A stretch of 64,000 nucleotides of DNA. Source: Nocardia amamiensis (GTDB lineage: Bacteria; Actinomycetota; Actinomycetes; Mycobacteriales; Mycobacteriaceae). The notes beneath the pieces were generated by a model. The model saw only the letters and a list, made by a program, of their open reading frames with translations. It was not told where the DNA came from and made no database searches. The position numbers and the translations under genes were made by a program. Position 1 is the stretch's first letter; each line of letters begins with the position of its first letter. Below, in pieces: positions 25,833 to 35,613 of this stretch. Location of the stretch: positions 80,524-144,523 of the forward strand of contig NZ_JADLQX010000020.1 of assembly GCF_015477605.1 (NCBI RefSeq), in the 5' to 3' direction.

Positions 25833-27178
25833 CCGACCCTCGGACACCCCCTTCGCCGACGGTTGGCCGGGAAACCTCCGGCCGACCCGCCGCCGCACCG
25901 GCCAACTCCGCCGAGCATCCCTGGCCGGTGCGTTCCGTGGCCGTCAAGGTCGCACAGTGGATCGACCGGCTCGGCAGCATCTGGGTGGAGGGCCAGATCA
26001 CCCAGATCAATCTGCGCCCCGGCACGCGCACCGCGTTCCTCGTGCTACGCGATCCGTCCGCCGACATGTCCCTCTCCGTGACCTGCGATCCGGACCTCAT
26101 CCGCAACTCCCCTCTCCCGCTGCATGAGGGCAGCCGGGTGGTGGTCTACGGCAAACTCTCCTTCTTCACCGGACGCGGCACGATCTCGTTGCGCGTGCTC
26201 GAGATCCGGCCGGTCGGGATCGGGGAACTGCTCGCGCGCATCGAGCGACTGAAGGCGCTGCTGGACGCCGAGGGCCTGTTCGATCCCCGGCTCAAGCGCC
26301 CGCTTCCGTTCCTGCCCGGGACGATCGGCCTGATCACCGGCCGCGCGAGTGCGGCGGAGCGCGATGTGCTGAGCGTCGCGCGCAATCGATGGCCTGCGGT
26401 GCGTTTCGAGATCCGCAACACCGCCGTACAGGGACCGACCGCGGTGCCGCAGATGCTCGCCGCGCTGGCCGAACTCGATCGCCACCCCGCCGTCGAGGTG
26501 ATCGTGCTCGCGCGCGGCGGCGGGAGCGTGGAAGACCTGCTGCCGTTCTCCGACGAGGCGTTGTGCCGCGCCATCGTGGCCGCGACGACTCCGATCGTGA
26601 GCGCGGTCGGCCACGAACCCGACAATCCGCTCAGCGACTTCGTCGCCGATCTGCGCGCGGCCACCCCGACCGACGCCGCCAAGCGCATCGTCCCGGACGC
26701 CGCCGCCGAGCTGGCCTGCGTCGGTGAGCTGCGCGACCGCGCCGCCGCCGCACTGCGCGGCTGGGTCGACCGCGAGACCAGCGCGCTCGCCCAGCTGCGG
26801 TCACGGCCGGTGCTCGCCGACCCGCTGCGCGAGATCGACCGCCGTCAGGAAGAGATCGATCGTCTGCGCACGTCGGCGCGCCGCTGCGCCGAGCACTCCA
26901 TTCGCACCGAATCCACCGCGACCGGGCATCTGCGGGAGAAACTCACGGCGGTGGGACCCGCCGCGACGCTGGCCCGTGGCTACGCTGTCGTACAGCGCGT
27001 CACCGGCCGGGAGCGGGTGGTGGTGCGTTCGATCGAGGACGCTCCCCCGGGCAGCCAGCTGCGCATCCGAGTCGCCGACGGCGCCGTCACGGCCGCCGCG
27101 CTCGGCGCCGAGGCGCTCGGCACGACACCGACACAGGGAGGAACTGACCTTGGCCGAGACCGGCAAGTCAGCGGATAA
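25829..27178 (+). CDS. xseA: Exodeoxyribonuclease VII large subunit
   Basis: 449 residues. N-terminal OB-fold (SIWVEGQITQINLRPGTRTA), then the nuclease domain with GLITGRASAAERDVL, VEVIVLARGGGSVEDLLPFSDE and IVSAVGHEPDNPLSDFVADLRAATPT, all conserved in XseA, and a coiled-coil C-terminal part that binds XseB. With XseB it degrades single-stranded DNA to oligonucleotides. GTG 25829 overlaps the previous stop. It is followed by xseB with a 29-base overlap. Confidence 0.97.
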   Translation: MTDPRTPPSPTVGRETSGRPAAAPANSAEHPWPVRSVAVKVAQWIDRLGSIWVEGQITQINLRPGTRTAFLVLRDPSADMSLSVTCDPDLIRNSPLPLHEGSRVVVYGKLSFFTGRGTISLRVLEIRPVGIGELLARIERLKALLDAEGLFDPRLKRPLPFLPGTIGLITGRASAAERDVLSVARNRWPAVRFEIRNTAVQGPTAVPQMLAALAELDRHPAVEVIVLARGGGSVEDLLPFSDEALCRAIVAATTPIVSAVGHEPDNPLSDFVADLRAATPTDAAKRIVPDAAAELACVGELRDRAAAALRGWVDRETSALAQLRSRPVLADPLREIDRRQEEIDRLRTSARRCAEHSIRTESTATGHLREKLTAVGPAATLARGYAVVQRVTGRERVVVRSIEDAPPGSQLRIRVADGAVTAAALGAEALGTTPTQGGTDLGRDRQVSG

Positions 27179-27425
27179 GGAGGCGAAGGGCGCCGACCCC
27201 GCCGACGAACTGGCCGAGATCGCCGGCTTCGGCTACGAACGCGCCCGCGACGAACTGGTCAACGTGGTGAAGATGCTCGAGCAGGGTGGCCTCGACCTGG
27301 ACGAATCCCTCGCCCTGTGGGAACGCGGCGAGGCACTGGCCAACCGCTGCGAAGAGCACCTGGCGGGTGCGCGCAAACGCGTGGAGGACGCGCTGCACCG
27401 CTCCGACCTGGAACAGCGCGAATGA
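27150..27425 (+). CDS. xseB: Exodeoxyribonuclease VII small subunit
   Basis: 91 residues. The core GFGYERARDELVNVVKMLEQ and LDLDESLALWERGEALANRC is the XseB helical hairpin that wraps the XseA stalk. Start TTG 27150 is set by GGGAGG (27136-27141) upstream; the gene begins 29 bases inside xseA in another frame. An N-terminal extension of about 18 charged residues precedes the fold. Stop overlaps the VOC gene (ATGA). Confidence 0.94.
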   Translation: MAETGKSADKEAKGADPADELAEIAGFGYERARDELVNVVKMLEQGGLDLDESLALWERGEALANRCEEHLAGARKRVEDALHRSDLEQRE

Positions 27426-27766
27426 CCATCCGCCGCGCCACCCCGGACATCCGCACCACCGACCTGGCCGCCAGCCGCGACTTCTACCGGCTGCTCGGCT
27501 TCCAAGAGGCGATGGACCTGGGTTGGGTCGTGACGATGGCGTCCCCATCCAACCCGACCGCCCAAGTCCTGCTCGTCGGCCCGGACGCCGAACAGCTACA
27601 GCCGGACATGAGCGTGGAGGTCGACGATGTCGACGCCGTACACGAGGCGATGACCGCCGCGGGCGCCGACATCGTCTATTCCCTGCGCGACGAGCCGTGG
27701 GGCGTACGCCGCTTCTTCGTCCGCGACCCCAGCGGAACCATCGTCAACGTGGTGACCCACCGCTGA
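27422..27766 (+). CDS. VOC-superfamily protein downstream of xseB
   Basis: 114 residues. Single VOC domain: TPDIRTTDLAASRDFYRLLG at the start, DDVDAVHEAMTAAGADIVYS in the middle and GVRRFFVRDPSGTIVNVV at the end. Metal-dependent lyase, dioxygenase or binding protein of unknown substrate. Coupled to xseB by an ATGA overlap, so it is read as the last gene of the xseA-xseB operon. Confidence 0.87.
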   Translation: MTIRRATPDIRTTDLAASRDFYRLLGFQEAMDLGWVVTMASPSNPTAQVLLVGPDAEQLQPDMSVEVDDVDAVHEAMTAAGADIVYSLRDEPWGVRRFFVRDPSGTIVNVVTHR

Positions 27767-27778
27767 CCGGCAGCCGAA

Positions 27779-28345
27779 TCAGGGCTTCAGCGGCTGGGCG
27801 GCGGTGATCGCCTGGGCCAGGGTGGTGAAGGCCGCCTGGTTGCCCGCGCCGGTGATCAGCACACGGGACTGGCCGAGATCGGCGATCCACGCGGTCTCCG
27901 AACCCTTTTCGGCGTAGACGATCCACTTCTGCGCACCGATCTGCTCGGTGCCGCTGGCGTACCGGGATCCGAGCACGAACCGAGCCAGCGCCTCCTCGGT
28001 CGCGTTGCTCTGGGTGAACCGCATGTAGGTACTCTGCGGCGTGATGTAGCCGACGGTGCTGACCGGTCCGCCGCCGGTGCCGCCGATGGATTCGCGGCTG
28101 CCGGAGTTCGGCGTCCAGTCCGCGGGCACAGCCGGGTTGCGGATCGGGAACGGCAGGGATCGGGCGTCGGCGGTGAGCGCGGCCTGCACGTCGAAATGCG
28201 GGATCTTCCCCTGCGTCGGACCGTTCGCGGCGAAACTGCACTGGCTGGCCAGGCCCGCGAACACCACGGCGATCAGCACCAGCGGGATCAGCGACCAGAA
28301 CAGATCCCGGTAGTCGTTCATGATGCGTGGCTTTTGGTAGGACAC
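27779..28345 (-). CDS. DUF4245 membrane-anchored protein
   Basis: 188 residues. A single N-terminal membrane anchor (FWSLIPLVLIAVVFAGLAS) follows the short cytoplasmic SYQKPRIMNDYRD, then an exported domain. Matches the DUF4245 family at the Rv1100 position beside glpX in mycobacteria. Function unknown. GTG 28345 is preferred to the frame opening at 28378: the family begins close to KPRI, and a GATACT -10-like box ends six bases before it. Divergent from glpX. Confidence 0.82.
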   Translation of the reverse strand: MSYQKPRIMNDYRDLFWSLIPLVLIAVVFAGLASQCSFAANGPTQGKIPHFDVQAALTADARSLPFPIRNPAVPADWTPNSGSRESIGGTGGGPVSTVGYITPQSTYMRFTQSNATEEALARFVLGSRYASGTEQIGAQKWIVYAEKGSETAWIADLGQSRVLITGAGNQAAFTTLAQAITAAQPLKP

Positions 28346-28434
28346 GCTCCCAGTATCCACTCGTGCGGCGATGCGCACCCGCGCACCCCGAGCACCCGCA
28401 GGTCACCCGAACCAGGGGTGTACGACCGTGCCAC

Positions 28435-28466
28435 GTCGATGCGCGACCGCTCACTCCATCGCTGGG
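28435..28466. repeat. 32-bp repeat, copy 1 (upstream of glpX)
   Basis: Exactly identical to 57865-57896 inside the NRPS gene, same orientation. Starts GTCGATGCGCGACCGC and ends CCATCGCTGGG. Read on the minus strand it encodes QRWSERSRID. It lies in the glpX/DUF4245 divergent promoter region. Confidence 0.85.
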
Positions 28467-28486
28467 GACCGAATGAGACAATTGAC

Positions 28487-28498
28487 CGGTACGTACCG
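28487..28498. promoter_or_regulatory. 12-bp palindrome upstream of glpX
   Basis: CGGTACGTACCG is a perfect palindrome 22 bases before the glpX ATG and just after a TTGACC; it is a candidate operator. Confidence 0.4.
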
Positions 28499-28519
28499 AC
28501 GCACAGGAGGCACCCCGCA

Positions 28520-29563
28520 ATGACGGCAACTTCCCCCAACCCCAGCCGCCGCGAGGCGCCCGACCGTAACCTCGCACTCGAACTGGTCCGCGTGACCGAG
28601 GCCGGGGCGATGGCCGCGGGCCGGTGGGTCGGACGCGGCGACAAGGAGGGGGGCGACGGCGCCGCCGTCGACGCCATGCGGCAGCTGGTCAGCTCGGTGT
28701 CCATGCGCGGCGTCGTCGTCATCGGCGAGGGCGAGAAGGACGAGGCGCCGATGCTGTACAACGGCGAAGCCGTCGGCGACGGCACCGGCCCGGAAGTGGA
28801 CTTCGCGGTGGACCCGATCGACGGCACCACGCTGATGTCCAAGGGCGTGCCCGGCGCGATCTCCGTGCTCGCGGTCGCCGAGCGCGGCGCGATGTTCGAC
28901 CCGTCGGCGGTGTTCTACATGCACAAGATCGCCGTCGGCCCCGAAGCCGCCGATGTGATCGATATCTCGGCCCCGATCGGCGAGAACATCCGCCGGGTCG
29001 CCAAGGCGAAGAACTCCTCGAAGTCCGACCTGACCGTCTGCATCCTGGACCGTCCCCGGCACGCCGAGCTGATCCAGCAGGTGCGTGACGCGGGCGCGCG
29101 CATCCGCCTGATCTCCGACGGCGACGTCGCCGGCGCGATCGCCGCCGCCCGCCCGGACTCCGGCACCGACATCCTGGTCGGCATCGGCGGCACGCCCGAG
29201 GGCATCATCGCCGCCGCCGCGATGCGCTGTATGGGCGGCGCGCTGCAGGGCATGCTCGCCCCGAAGGACGACGCGGAACGGCAGAAGGCGCTCGACGCGG
29301 GCCACGACCTCGACCGCGTGCTCAGCACCGAAGACCTGGTCTCCGGTGACAACATCTTCTTCTGCGCCACCGGCATCACCGACGGCGACCTGCTGCGCGG
29401 CGTGCGTTACTTCGGCGGCGGCGCGTCGACCCACTCGATCGTCATGCGCTCGAAGTCCGGCACCGTCCGCATGATCGACGCTTACCACCGCCTGACCAAG
29501 CTCCACGAGTACTCGTCGGTCGACTTCATCGGCGACGAGCACGCGGTCCCGCCGCTGCCGTAA
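28520..29563 (+). CDS. glpX: Class II fructose-1,6-bisphosphatase
   Basis: 347 residues. Removes the 1-phosphate of fructose 1,6-bisphosphate in gluconeogenesis. The metal site is DPIDGTT (Asp98, Asp101), with GEGEKDEAPMLYNGE just before and IGGTPEGIIAAAAMRCMGG later, all typical of GlpX. CAGGAGG stands eight bases before ATG 28520. It follows the mycobacterial order glpX-fum. A large hairpin (29608-29674) lies downstream. Confidence 0.97.
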   Translation: MTATSPNPSRREAPDRNLALELVRVTEAGAMAAGRWVGRGDKEGGDGAAVDAMRQLVSSVSMRGVVVIGEGEKDEAPMLYNGEAVGDGTGPEVDFAVDPIDGTTLMSKGVPGAISVLAVAERGAMFDPSAVFYMHKIAVGPEAADVIDISAPIGENIRRVAKAKNSSKSDLTVCILDRPRHAELIQQVRDAGARIRLISDGDVAGAIAAARPDSGTDILVGIGGTPEGIIAAAAMRCMGGALQGMLAPKDDAERQKALDAGHDLDRVLSTEDLVSGDNIFFCATGITDGDLLRGVRYFGGGASTHSIVMRSKSGTVRMIDAYHRLTKLHEYSSVDFIGDEHAVPPLP

Positions 29564-30037
29564 CTTTTTGCAGCACCTGCGGCGCTGCGTGTTCGCGGCC
29601 CACTTATGGCTCGTGTCGGAGCGACCGCCGCTAGCGACTTCGTCGCGGACGCGACGGCCACTCCGACACGAGCCGGGCCGGGAACGGACAATGCCCGGTC
29701 TCGCTGCGATCGAAAACCGCAGATTGGCCGAGTGGGCGCGTATCGCCGTATCCGCCGACCTCAGCATTCGCGCCAAACCTTCGGAGTTGCGGCGACGGGA
29801 TCGTCCGCTGGCGGCTACACGCGGACGCCGCGGGGGATCGCAGGGGACTTCTCGTGGAGCCGACGGCCGTCGAACCGTGCCAGACCTCGCCAGCGCTCAT
29901 AAGTACTCGCATCACTGCATTCGGTCCGATGGTGCTTCCTTCGACGCCCTATTCCCGGGTGCGGCCCGCCGCCGGTGTGCGAATGACCTCAGGCGTGGCA
30001 GCCCCATCGGGGGCGGGTGCGGCATAAGGTCGGAAAT
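29564..30037. other. Intergenic stretch between glpX and fumC
   Basis: 474 bases. Contains the hairpin at 29608-29674 and the fumC promoter; no ORF with convincing coding signal. Confidence 0.5.
29608..29674 (+). terminator. Large nested hairpin after glpX
   Basis: GGCTCGTGTCGGAG (29608-29621) pairs exactly with CTCCGACACGAGCC (29661-29674). Inside the loop CGTCGC (29641-29646) pairs with GCGACG (29651-29656). Forty-five bases after the glpX stop; probable terminator or processed 3' structure. Confidence 0.6.
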
Positions 30038-31441
<1,404 letters not shown>

Positions 31442-31454
31442 GCTCCACCGAAAG

Positions 31455-31485
31455 CAACGCCACCTCGGTCACCGAGGTGGCGTTG
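31455..31485. terminator. Bidirectional terminator between fumC and the desaturase gene
   Basis: CAACGCCACCTCGGT (31455-31469) and its exact complement (31471-31485) form an almost continuous 31-base palindrome between two convergent stops. Confidence 0.8.
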
Positions 31486-31509
31486 ATCGTCCGCGGAAAA
31501 AGCTTTCGG

Positions 31510-32367
31510 TCAGTCCCGCAGGTGGGCGAGTTCGTCGCGGGCCAGCTGGCCGTCCGGACCGAAATCGGTGCGGGTGAAGACGTTCCACCGCTTCAGCAGC
31601 GGAGCGAACACCAGCTCGCCCTCTTTGGTGCGGTCGTAGACGCCCGCCTCGGCGAGCACGTCGTCGCTGCTTCGGCCGTCGGGCATAGTCACGGAGGGGA
31701 CCTGGAAATCGGCGATCCGGTCCGCGATGGCGCGGATGGCCTGGTCCGGCACCAGGTCGAGAGCCGCGGCGATCAGGTCGGCGAAGACGACGGACTGCAG
31801 CTCGTCGTCCAGCGCGATCCGCTCGGCGATGGCGGTGACCTGCGGGTTCTCCTGCAGGGCGGCGATGTTGCGGTGCCGGACCGCGCTGGCCGCCTCCTCG
31901 AACGCGCAGGCGGCCAGCACGTCGAGCAGGTGCAGCGCCGGACGGCGGAAGCCCTTGGTCATGTGCTCCATGCGCAGCCGCTCCAGCTCCACCGGATCGA
32001 CCGCCCTGGTGACCATGAGGTAGTTGCGGATCATGATCTCGTGCCGGTTCTCCTCGGCCGTCCAGCGGCCGACCCAGCGCCACCACGCGCCGGTGCGCAG
32101 ATACTTGCCCACCTCACGGTGATACGAGGGCAGGTTGTCGGCGATCAGCACGGAGACGGTCAAGGCCAGTTTGGCGGTTTCGCTGAGCTCGGACTGCTCC
32201 GGCGCCCAGTCGGTGCCGCCGAGGAATGCGAAGTTGCGCCCGTTGTCCCACGGCACGAAGTCGTGCGGCTGCCACCCCTCGGCGGCATCGATGTGCTTGC
32301 GCAGAATCAGTTCTACGTCCACCGCGAGGGATTCGAGCAGTTCGCGGTCGGTTAGGAGAGTTTGCAC
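31510..32367 (-). CDS. Acyl-ACP desaturase family diiron protein (DesA2-like)
   Basis: 285 residues. Ferritin-like diiron fold: EENRHEIMIRNYL supplies the first E..H pair and FEEAASAVRHRNIAAL the second, equivalent to ENRH and EExRH motifs of acyl-ACP desaturases. Sits at the position of desA2 in the mycobacterial order. Classical members insert a double bond in ACP-bound fatty acids; mycobacterial DesA2 is divergent, and the exact reaction is unclear. GTG 32367 has a TAGGTT -10-like box (complement of 32374-32379) six bases upstream, indicating a leaderless mRNA. Confidence 0.87.
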   Translation of the reverse strand: MQTLLTDRELLESLAVDVELILRKHIDAAEGWQPHDFVPWDNGRNFAFLGGTDWAPEQSELSETAKLALTVSVLIADNLPSYHREVGKYLRTGAWWRWVGRWTAEENRHEIMIRNYLMVTRAVDPVELERLRMEHMTKGFRRPALHLLDVLAACAFEEAASAVRHRNIAALQENPQVTAIAERIALDDELQSVVFADLIAAALDLVPDQAIRAIADRIADFQVPSVTMPDGRSSDDVLAEAGVYDRTKEGELVFAPLLKRWNVFTRTDFGPDGQLARDELAHLRD

Positions 32368-32464
32368 CGAGACAACCTAGCGGCTTGGCCCGCGAAGCGG
32401 GGTGGATGGATGGGACGGATTGGCAAACCGGGACCGCCCGGCGGCCCCGACGCCGGAAACCGGG

Positions 32465-33043
32465 TTACGACTTCGGCGTGACGGTGATAGTACCGTCCAC
32501 CCAGGTGATGGTGCCGCCGGTAAAATCGCTCTGCTTGCCGCCGGGGATGTCCTTCTCGTCGCTGATCGGATAGCCGAGCCTGCCGCCCGGGCCGCCGTTC
32601 TCCTCCCAGGCCTTGCGGATCTCCCCCCAGACGACATAGGGCTCACTATCCTTGGCCTCGGCGATCGTGCCGCCTACGAAGTCCTGGAAGTCGCCCTCGT
32701 CGGGACCGTCCTCCTGCGCTTGCAGGGGCAGGCCGAGCGGTCCGGTCGGGCCGCCGCTCTGGATGTACTTGTCATAGATGTCGCCGGAGACGGTGATCTC
32801 GCCCGCCGGGGTCATGATCCTGGTCTCCTCCGCGGCGGCGCCCGGTGTGCCCGTGGTGTTGCGATCTTCGTCGTCGGTTGCGGTGGCCGCGGTGGTGGTG
32901 GTCGGCGACGCGATGGTGGTCATCCAGGTGGTCGTGGTCGCGGCGGTATCCGCGTCCTCGTCGTCCCCGCAGCCGGCCACGACCAGCCCTGCCGCGGCGA
33001 GCACTGCGGTGAATCCAGCCGTTCGTCGAGCGAAGTGGTGCAT
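32465..33043 (-). CDS. LGFP-repeat lipoprotein
   Basis: 192 residues. Signal peptide with lipobox VVAGC, then a Thr/Asp/Glu-rich linker. The mature domain has two LGFP-type repeats (GGPTGPLGLPLQAQEDGP, GGPGGRLGYPISDEKDIPGG), a module common in cell-envelope proteins of mycolate-forming actinobacteria and thought to bind the envelope. ATG 33043 is chosen over 33049 because GAGAGG is six bases before it and would abut ATG 33049. Confidence 0.85.
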   Translation of the reverse strand: MHHFARRTAGFTAVLAAAGLVVAGCGDDEDADTAATTTTWMTTIASPTTTTAATATDDEDRNTTGTPGAAAEETRIMTPAGEITVSGDIYDKYIQSGGPTGPLGLPLQAQEDGPDEGDFQDFVGGTIAEAKDSEPYVVWGEIRKAWEENGGPGGRLGYPISDEKDIPGGKQSDFTGGTITWVDGTITVTPKS

Positions 33044-33119
33044 GTCCATCCTCTCGCAAGGGGCTACCGCACACCACGGGCTCGGTGACGCCGCGGGTAG
33101 CCTCGGCCGACTGCCGGCG

Positions 33120-33154
33120 ATGACCCGGTGATCGACAAGTGATCACCGGGTCAT
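33120..33154 (-). terminator. Perfect 14-bp hairpin downstream of the PhoH-family gene
   Basis: ATGACCCGGTGATC (33120-33133) and its exact complement GATCACCGGGTCAT (33141-33154) flank a 7-base loop, 73 bases after the stop of the leftward PhoH-family gene. Confidence 0.7.
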
Positions 33155-33226
33155 ACCGAACAGCTATCGCGGCAGATAGTACCGCCGGATAGGAGGTGAA
33201 TCACGCTGCTGGACGGCGCGCCTCGG

Positions 33227-34612
33227 TCAGGCGTTGGGACCGTATTCCTCCAGCATCTCGGTGACCAGCGCCGCGATCGGCGACCGCTCACTGCGGGTGA
33301 GGGTGATGTGCGCGAAAAGCGGGTGGCCCTTCAGCTTCTCGATCACCGCGGCGACTCCGTCGTGCCTGCCGACCCGGAGATTGTCGCGTTGGGCCACGTC
33401 GTGCGTGAGCACCACCCGCGATCCGGTTCCGAGCCGGCTGAGCACCGTGAGCAGCACATTCCGCTCCAGGGACTGGGCTTCGTCCACGATCACGAAGGAA
33501 TCGTGCAGCGATCGCCCGCGAATGTGGGTCAGCGGCAACACCTCCAGCATGTCGCGGCTGAGCACCTCCTCCATCACCTCGCGGCTGGCCAGCCCGTCGA
33601 GGGTGTCGAAGACCGCCTGCGCCCATGGGCCCATCTTCTCGCTCTCGGTGCCGGGCAGGTAACCCAGCTCCTGGCCGCCGACCGCGTACAGCGGACGGAA
33701 CACCACCACCTTGCGCTGGGTGCGCCGCTCCAGCACCGCTTCCAGACCCGCGGTCAACGCGAGCGCGGACTTGCCGGTGCCGGCCCGGCCACCGAGCGAG
33801 ACGATGCCGACGCTCTCGTCCAGCAGCAGGTCGAGCGCGATGCGCTGCTCCGCCGAGCGACCGTGGAGCCCGAATGCCTCACGCTCGCGCACCAACTGCA
33901 CCCGCTTGTCCGGAGTGACCCGGCCGAGGGCGCTGGAGCTGGACCCGAGCAACCGGATGCCGGTGTGGCAGGGCAGTTCCCGCGCTTCGTCGAGATCGAT
34001 CACCGACTCGGCGTAGAGCTGGTCGATCTGCGACGAGCTCACGTCCAGCTCCGCCATGCCGGTCCAGCCCGAGGTGACCACGTCCTGGGCGTGGTATTCG
34101 TCGGCGTGCAAGCCCACCGCGCTGGCCTTGACCCGCAGCGGAATGTCCTTGGACACCAGCACCACTTCCCGGCCCTCGGCCGCGAGGTTGAGCGCGCAGG
34201 CCAGGATCCGGGCGTCGTTGGTGTCGGTGCGGAACCCGACCGGAAGGACCGCGGGATCGGTGTGGTTCAGTTCCACCTGCAACGTTCCGCCCTCGGTGCC
34301 GATCGGCACCTGCTGATCCAGCCTGCCGTACTGCAGGCGCAGATCGTCCAGGTTGCGCAGGGCTTCCCGCGCGAACCAGCCCAGCTCGTGATGATGCCGT
34401 TTGGCTTCGAGTTCACTGATGACCACCAGAGGTAAGACCACGTCGTGTTCGCCGAACCTGGTGAAGGACCAAGGATCCGACAGCAGGACGGACGTGTCGA
34501 TGACGAAGGTTTTGCCGGCTGATTGCGAGGGGCGGGCCCCCTTCGCGGCGGCTCCGCCTTTCGCGGAGCGGGAGTTCGCCGAGGGAGCGGAAAGGGAGCG
34601 TGCAGCAGTCAC
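33227..34612 (-). CDS. PIN-PhoH fusion protein (PhoH2-like RNA helicase/RNase)
   Basis: 461 residues. Residues about 35-165 are a PIN nuclease domain (TFVIDTSVLLSDPWSF, DTNDARILACALNLA with the acidic metal ligands). The second half is a PhoH ATPase: Walker A SLGGRAGTGKSALAL (around residue 275) and Walker B DSFVIVDEAQSLERN. Known mycobacterial PhoH2 unwinds and cleaves RNA. Sits at the Rv1095 position. GTG 34612 has AGGAGC upstream. Transcription probably starts near 34650-34740, where an imperfect hairpin lies. Confidence 0.94.
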   Translation of the reverse strand: MTAARSLSAPSANSRSAKGGAAAKGARPSQSAGKTFVIDTSVLLSDPWSFTRFGEHDVVLPLVVISELEAKRHHHELGWFAREALRNLDDLRLQYGRLDQQVPIGTEGGTLQVELNHTDPAVLPVGFRTDTNDARILACALNLAAEGREVVLVSKDIPLRVKASAVGLHADEYHAQDVVTSGWTGMAELDVSSSQIDQLYAESVIDLDEARELPCHTGIRLLGSSSSALGRVTPDKRVQLVREREAFGLHGRSAEQRIALDLLLDESVGIVSLGGRAGTGKSALALTAGLEAVLERRTQRKVVVFRPLYAVGGQELGYLPGTESEKMGPWAQAVFDTLDGLASREVMEEVLSRDMLEVLPLTHIRGRSLHDSFVIVDEAQSLERNVLLTVLSRLGTGSRVVLTHDVAQRDNLRVGRHDGVAAVIEKLKGHPLFAHITLTRSERSPIAALVTEMLEEYGPNA

Positions 34613-34702
34613 GGTGGGCTCCTCTGTGTTCGTGCGGCACTCGCACGAACGATCGCGCTGGACCGGTCCGTCCTGATGGACCCGACGTTGCCGTCAGGTG
34701 CC

Positions 34703-34729
34703 ACGAGGGCCGGGTGCCGGCCCCCTCGT
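34703..34729. terminator. Imperfect GC-rich hairpin upstream of the PhoH-family gene
   Basis: ACGAGGGCCGG at 34703-34713 pairs with CCGGCCCCCTCGT at 34717-34729 with a two-base bulge. About 150 bases after the DUF488 stop and 90 before the phoH-type start; it may be a terminator or a leader structure. Confidence 0.35.
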
Positions 34730-34878
34730 ACTGAGTAGCTCAGTCACGGTCAGGACCTCCCGTACGAGCCACACCGCCGCGGCCCGCACACCCGACGCTA
34801 CCTGCGAACCCCGCCTCCGCGCTCAGGGACAGATAGGCATGTCCGTGAATTTGTCGTAAACCGCAGCGTCGCGAGGGC

Positions 34879-35256
34879 TCAACGCAGCAGGTCGAGCAGT
34901 ACCGTGACATGGCTGTGCGCCGGATCCTGTACGGCGGTGAGCAAGGTGACCGGACGTTCGGCGGCCAAGGCGCGCAATTCCCGCAAATCTTGCTGAGCCT
35001 GCGTCGAGGCGACTTCGTCCCGGTAGCGGCGGGCGAACTCGGTGGCCCTGGCATCCCGGTCGGCGTGGAACCAGCGCCGCAGTTCGGTGGACGGGGTGAG
35101 CTCCTTGGGCCAGCGATCGACCCGCGCTTGCGCCTTGCTGATCCCGCGCGGCCAGAGCCGGTCCACCAGGACGCGGGTGCCGTCGTCCGGGTCCGGTGTG
35201 TCGTAGACGCGCTTCACCCGGAAGCCGGGCGGCGGTTGCAGTGTCATGGCAGTCAT
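34879..35256 (-). CDS. DUF488 family protein
   Basis: 125 residues. Family core RVLVDRLWPRGISKAQARVD, then WPKELTPSTELRRWFHADRD and VTLLTAVQDPAHSHVTVLLD. Small cytoplasmic protein of unknown activity, often with a thiol-related fold but without a visible Cys here. ATG 35256 and ATG 35247 are both possible starts. Divergent from the short gene at 35334. Confidence 0.85.
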   Translation of the reverse strand: MTAMTLQPPPGFRVKRVYDTPDPDDGTRVLVDRLWPRGISKAQARVDRWPKELTPSTELRRWFHADRDARATEFARRYRDEVASTQAQQDLRELRALAAERPVTLLTAVQDPAHSHVTVLLDLLR

Positions 35257-35333
35257 CGCAGCACGGCCCCGGCACCGCGGCGGGATACGCCACGCGGTCG
35301 CTGTCGGCCGATCGGACGGATAGAGTCGCTGGT

Positions 35334-35606
35334 ATGTCCGGTAACGAGGATTTGGAGAAGCTCTCGTCGAAGGAGTTGCACGACCGAGCGATGAAGCTGG
35401 CCGTGCGGCGCGGTGATGTGAAGTTCCTCTGGCGCCTGCTCACCTCGATCCCGGCCGCGGAGGCCGCCGCGGGCAATGTCGGCGAGAGCGAGGCGGACAT
35501 CAAGTATGTGCTGCCCATGATCGACGACTACATCCACGCGGGAGACAGCGCGGTCGCCGAGGTGCTGCGGCCGGTCTACCTGGAGTACTTGGCCCGGCAC
35601 TCCTGA
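35334..35606 (+). CDS. Conserved hypothetical protein, 90 residues
   Basis: Sequence begins MSGNEDLEKLSSKELHDRAM; mostly helical, mixed charge, no signal peptide or membrane segment, no known motif. Codon bias is strong. A TAGAGT -10-like box (35321-35326) ends seven bases before ATG 35334, consistent with a leaderless mRNA. Converges with the epoxide-hydrolase-like gene, leaving 7 bases between stops. I do not recognise the family. Confidence 0.75.
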   Translation: MSGNEDLEKLSSKELHDRAMKLAVRRGDVKFLWRLLTSIPAAEAAAGNVGESEADIKYVLPMIDDYIHAGDSAVAEVLRPVYLEYLARHS

Positions 35607-35613
35607 GCCCGGG

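Noticed and set aside
33270..33300. CGACCGCTCACT similarity to the 32-bp repeat inside the PhoH-family gene
   Set aside because: Only about 12 bases match and the encoded TRSERSPIAAL is a conserved end of PhoH-type proteins.
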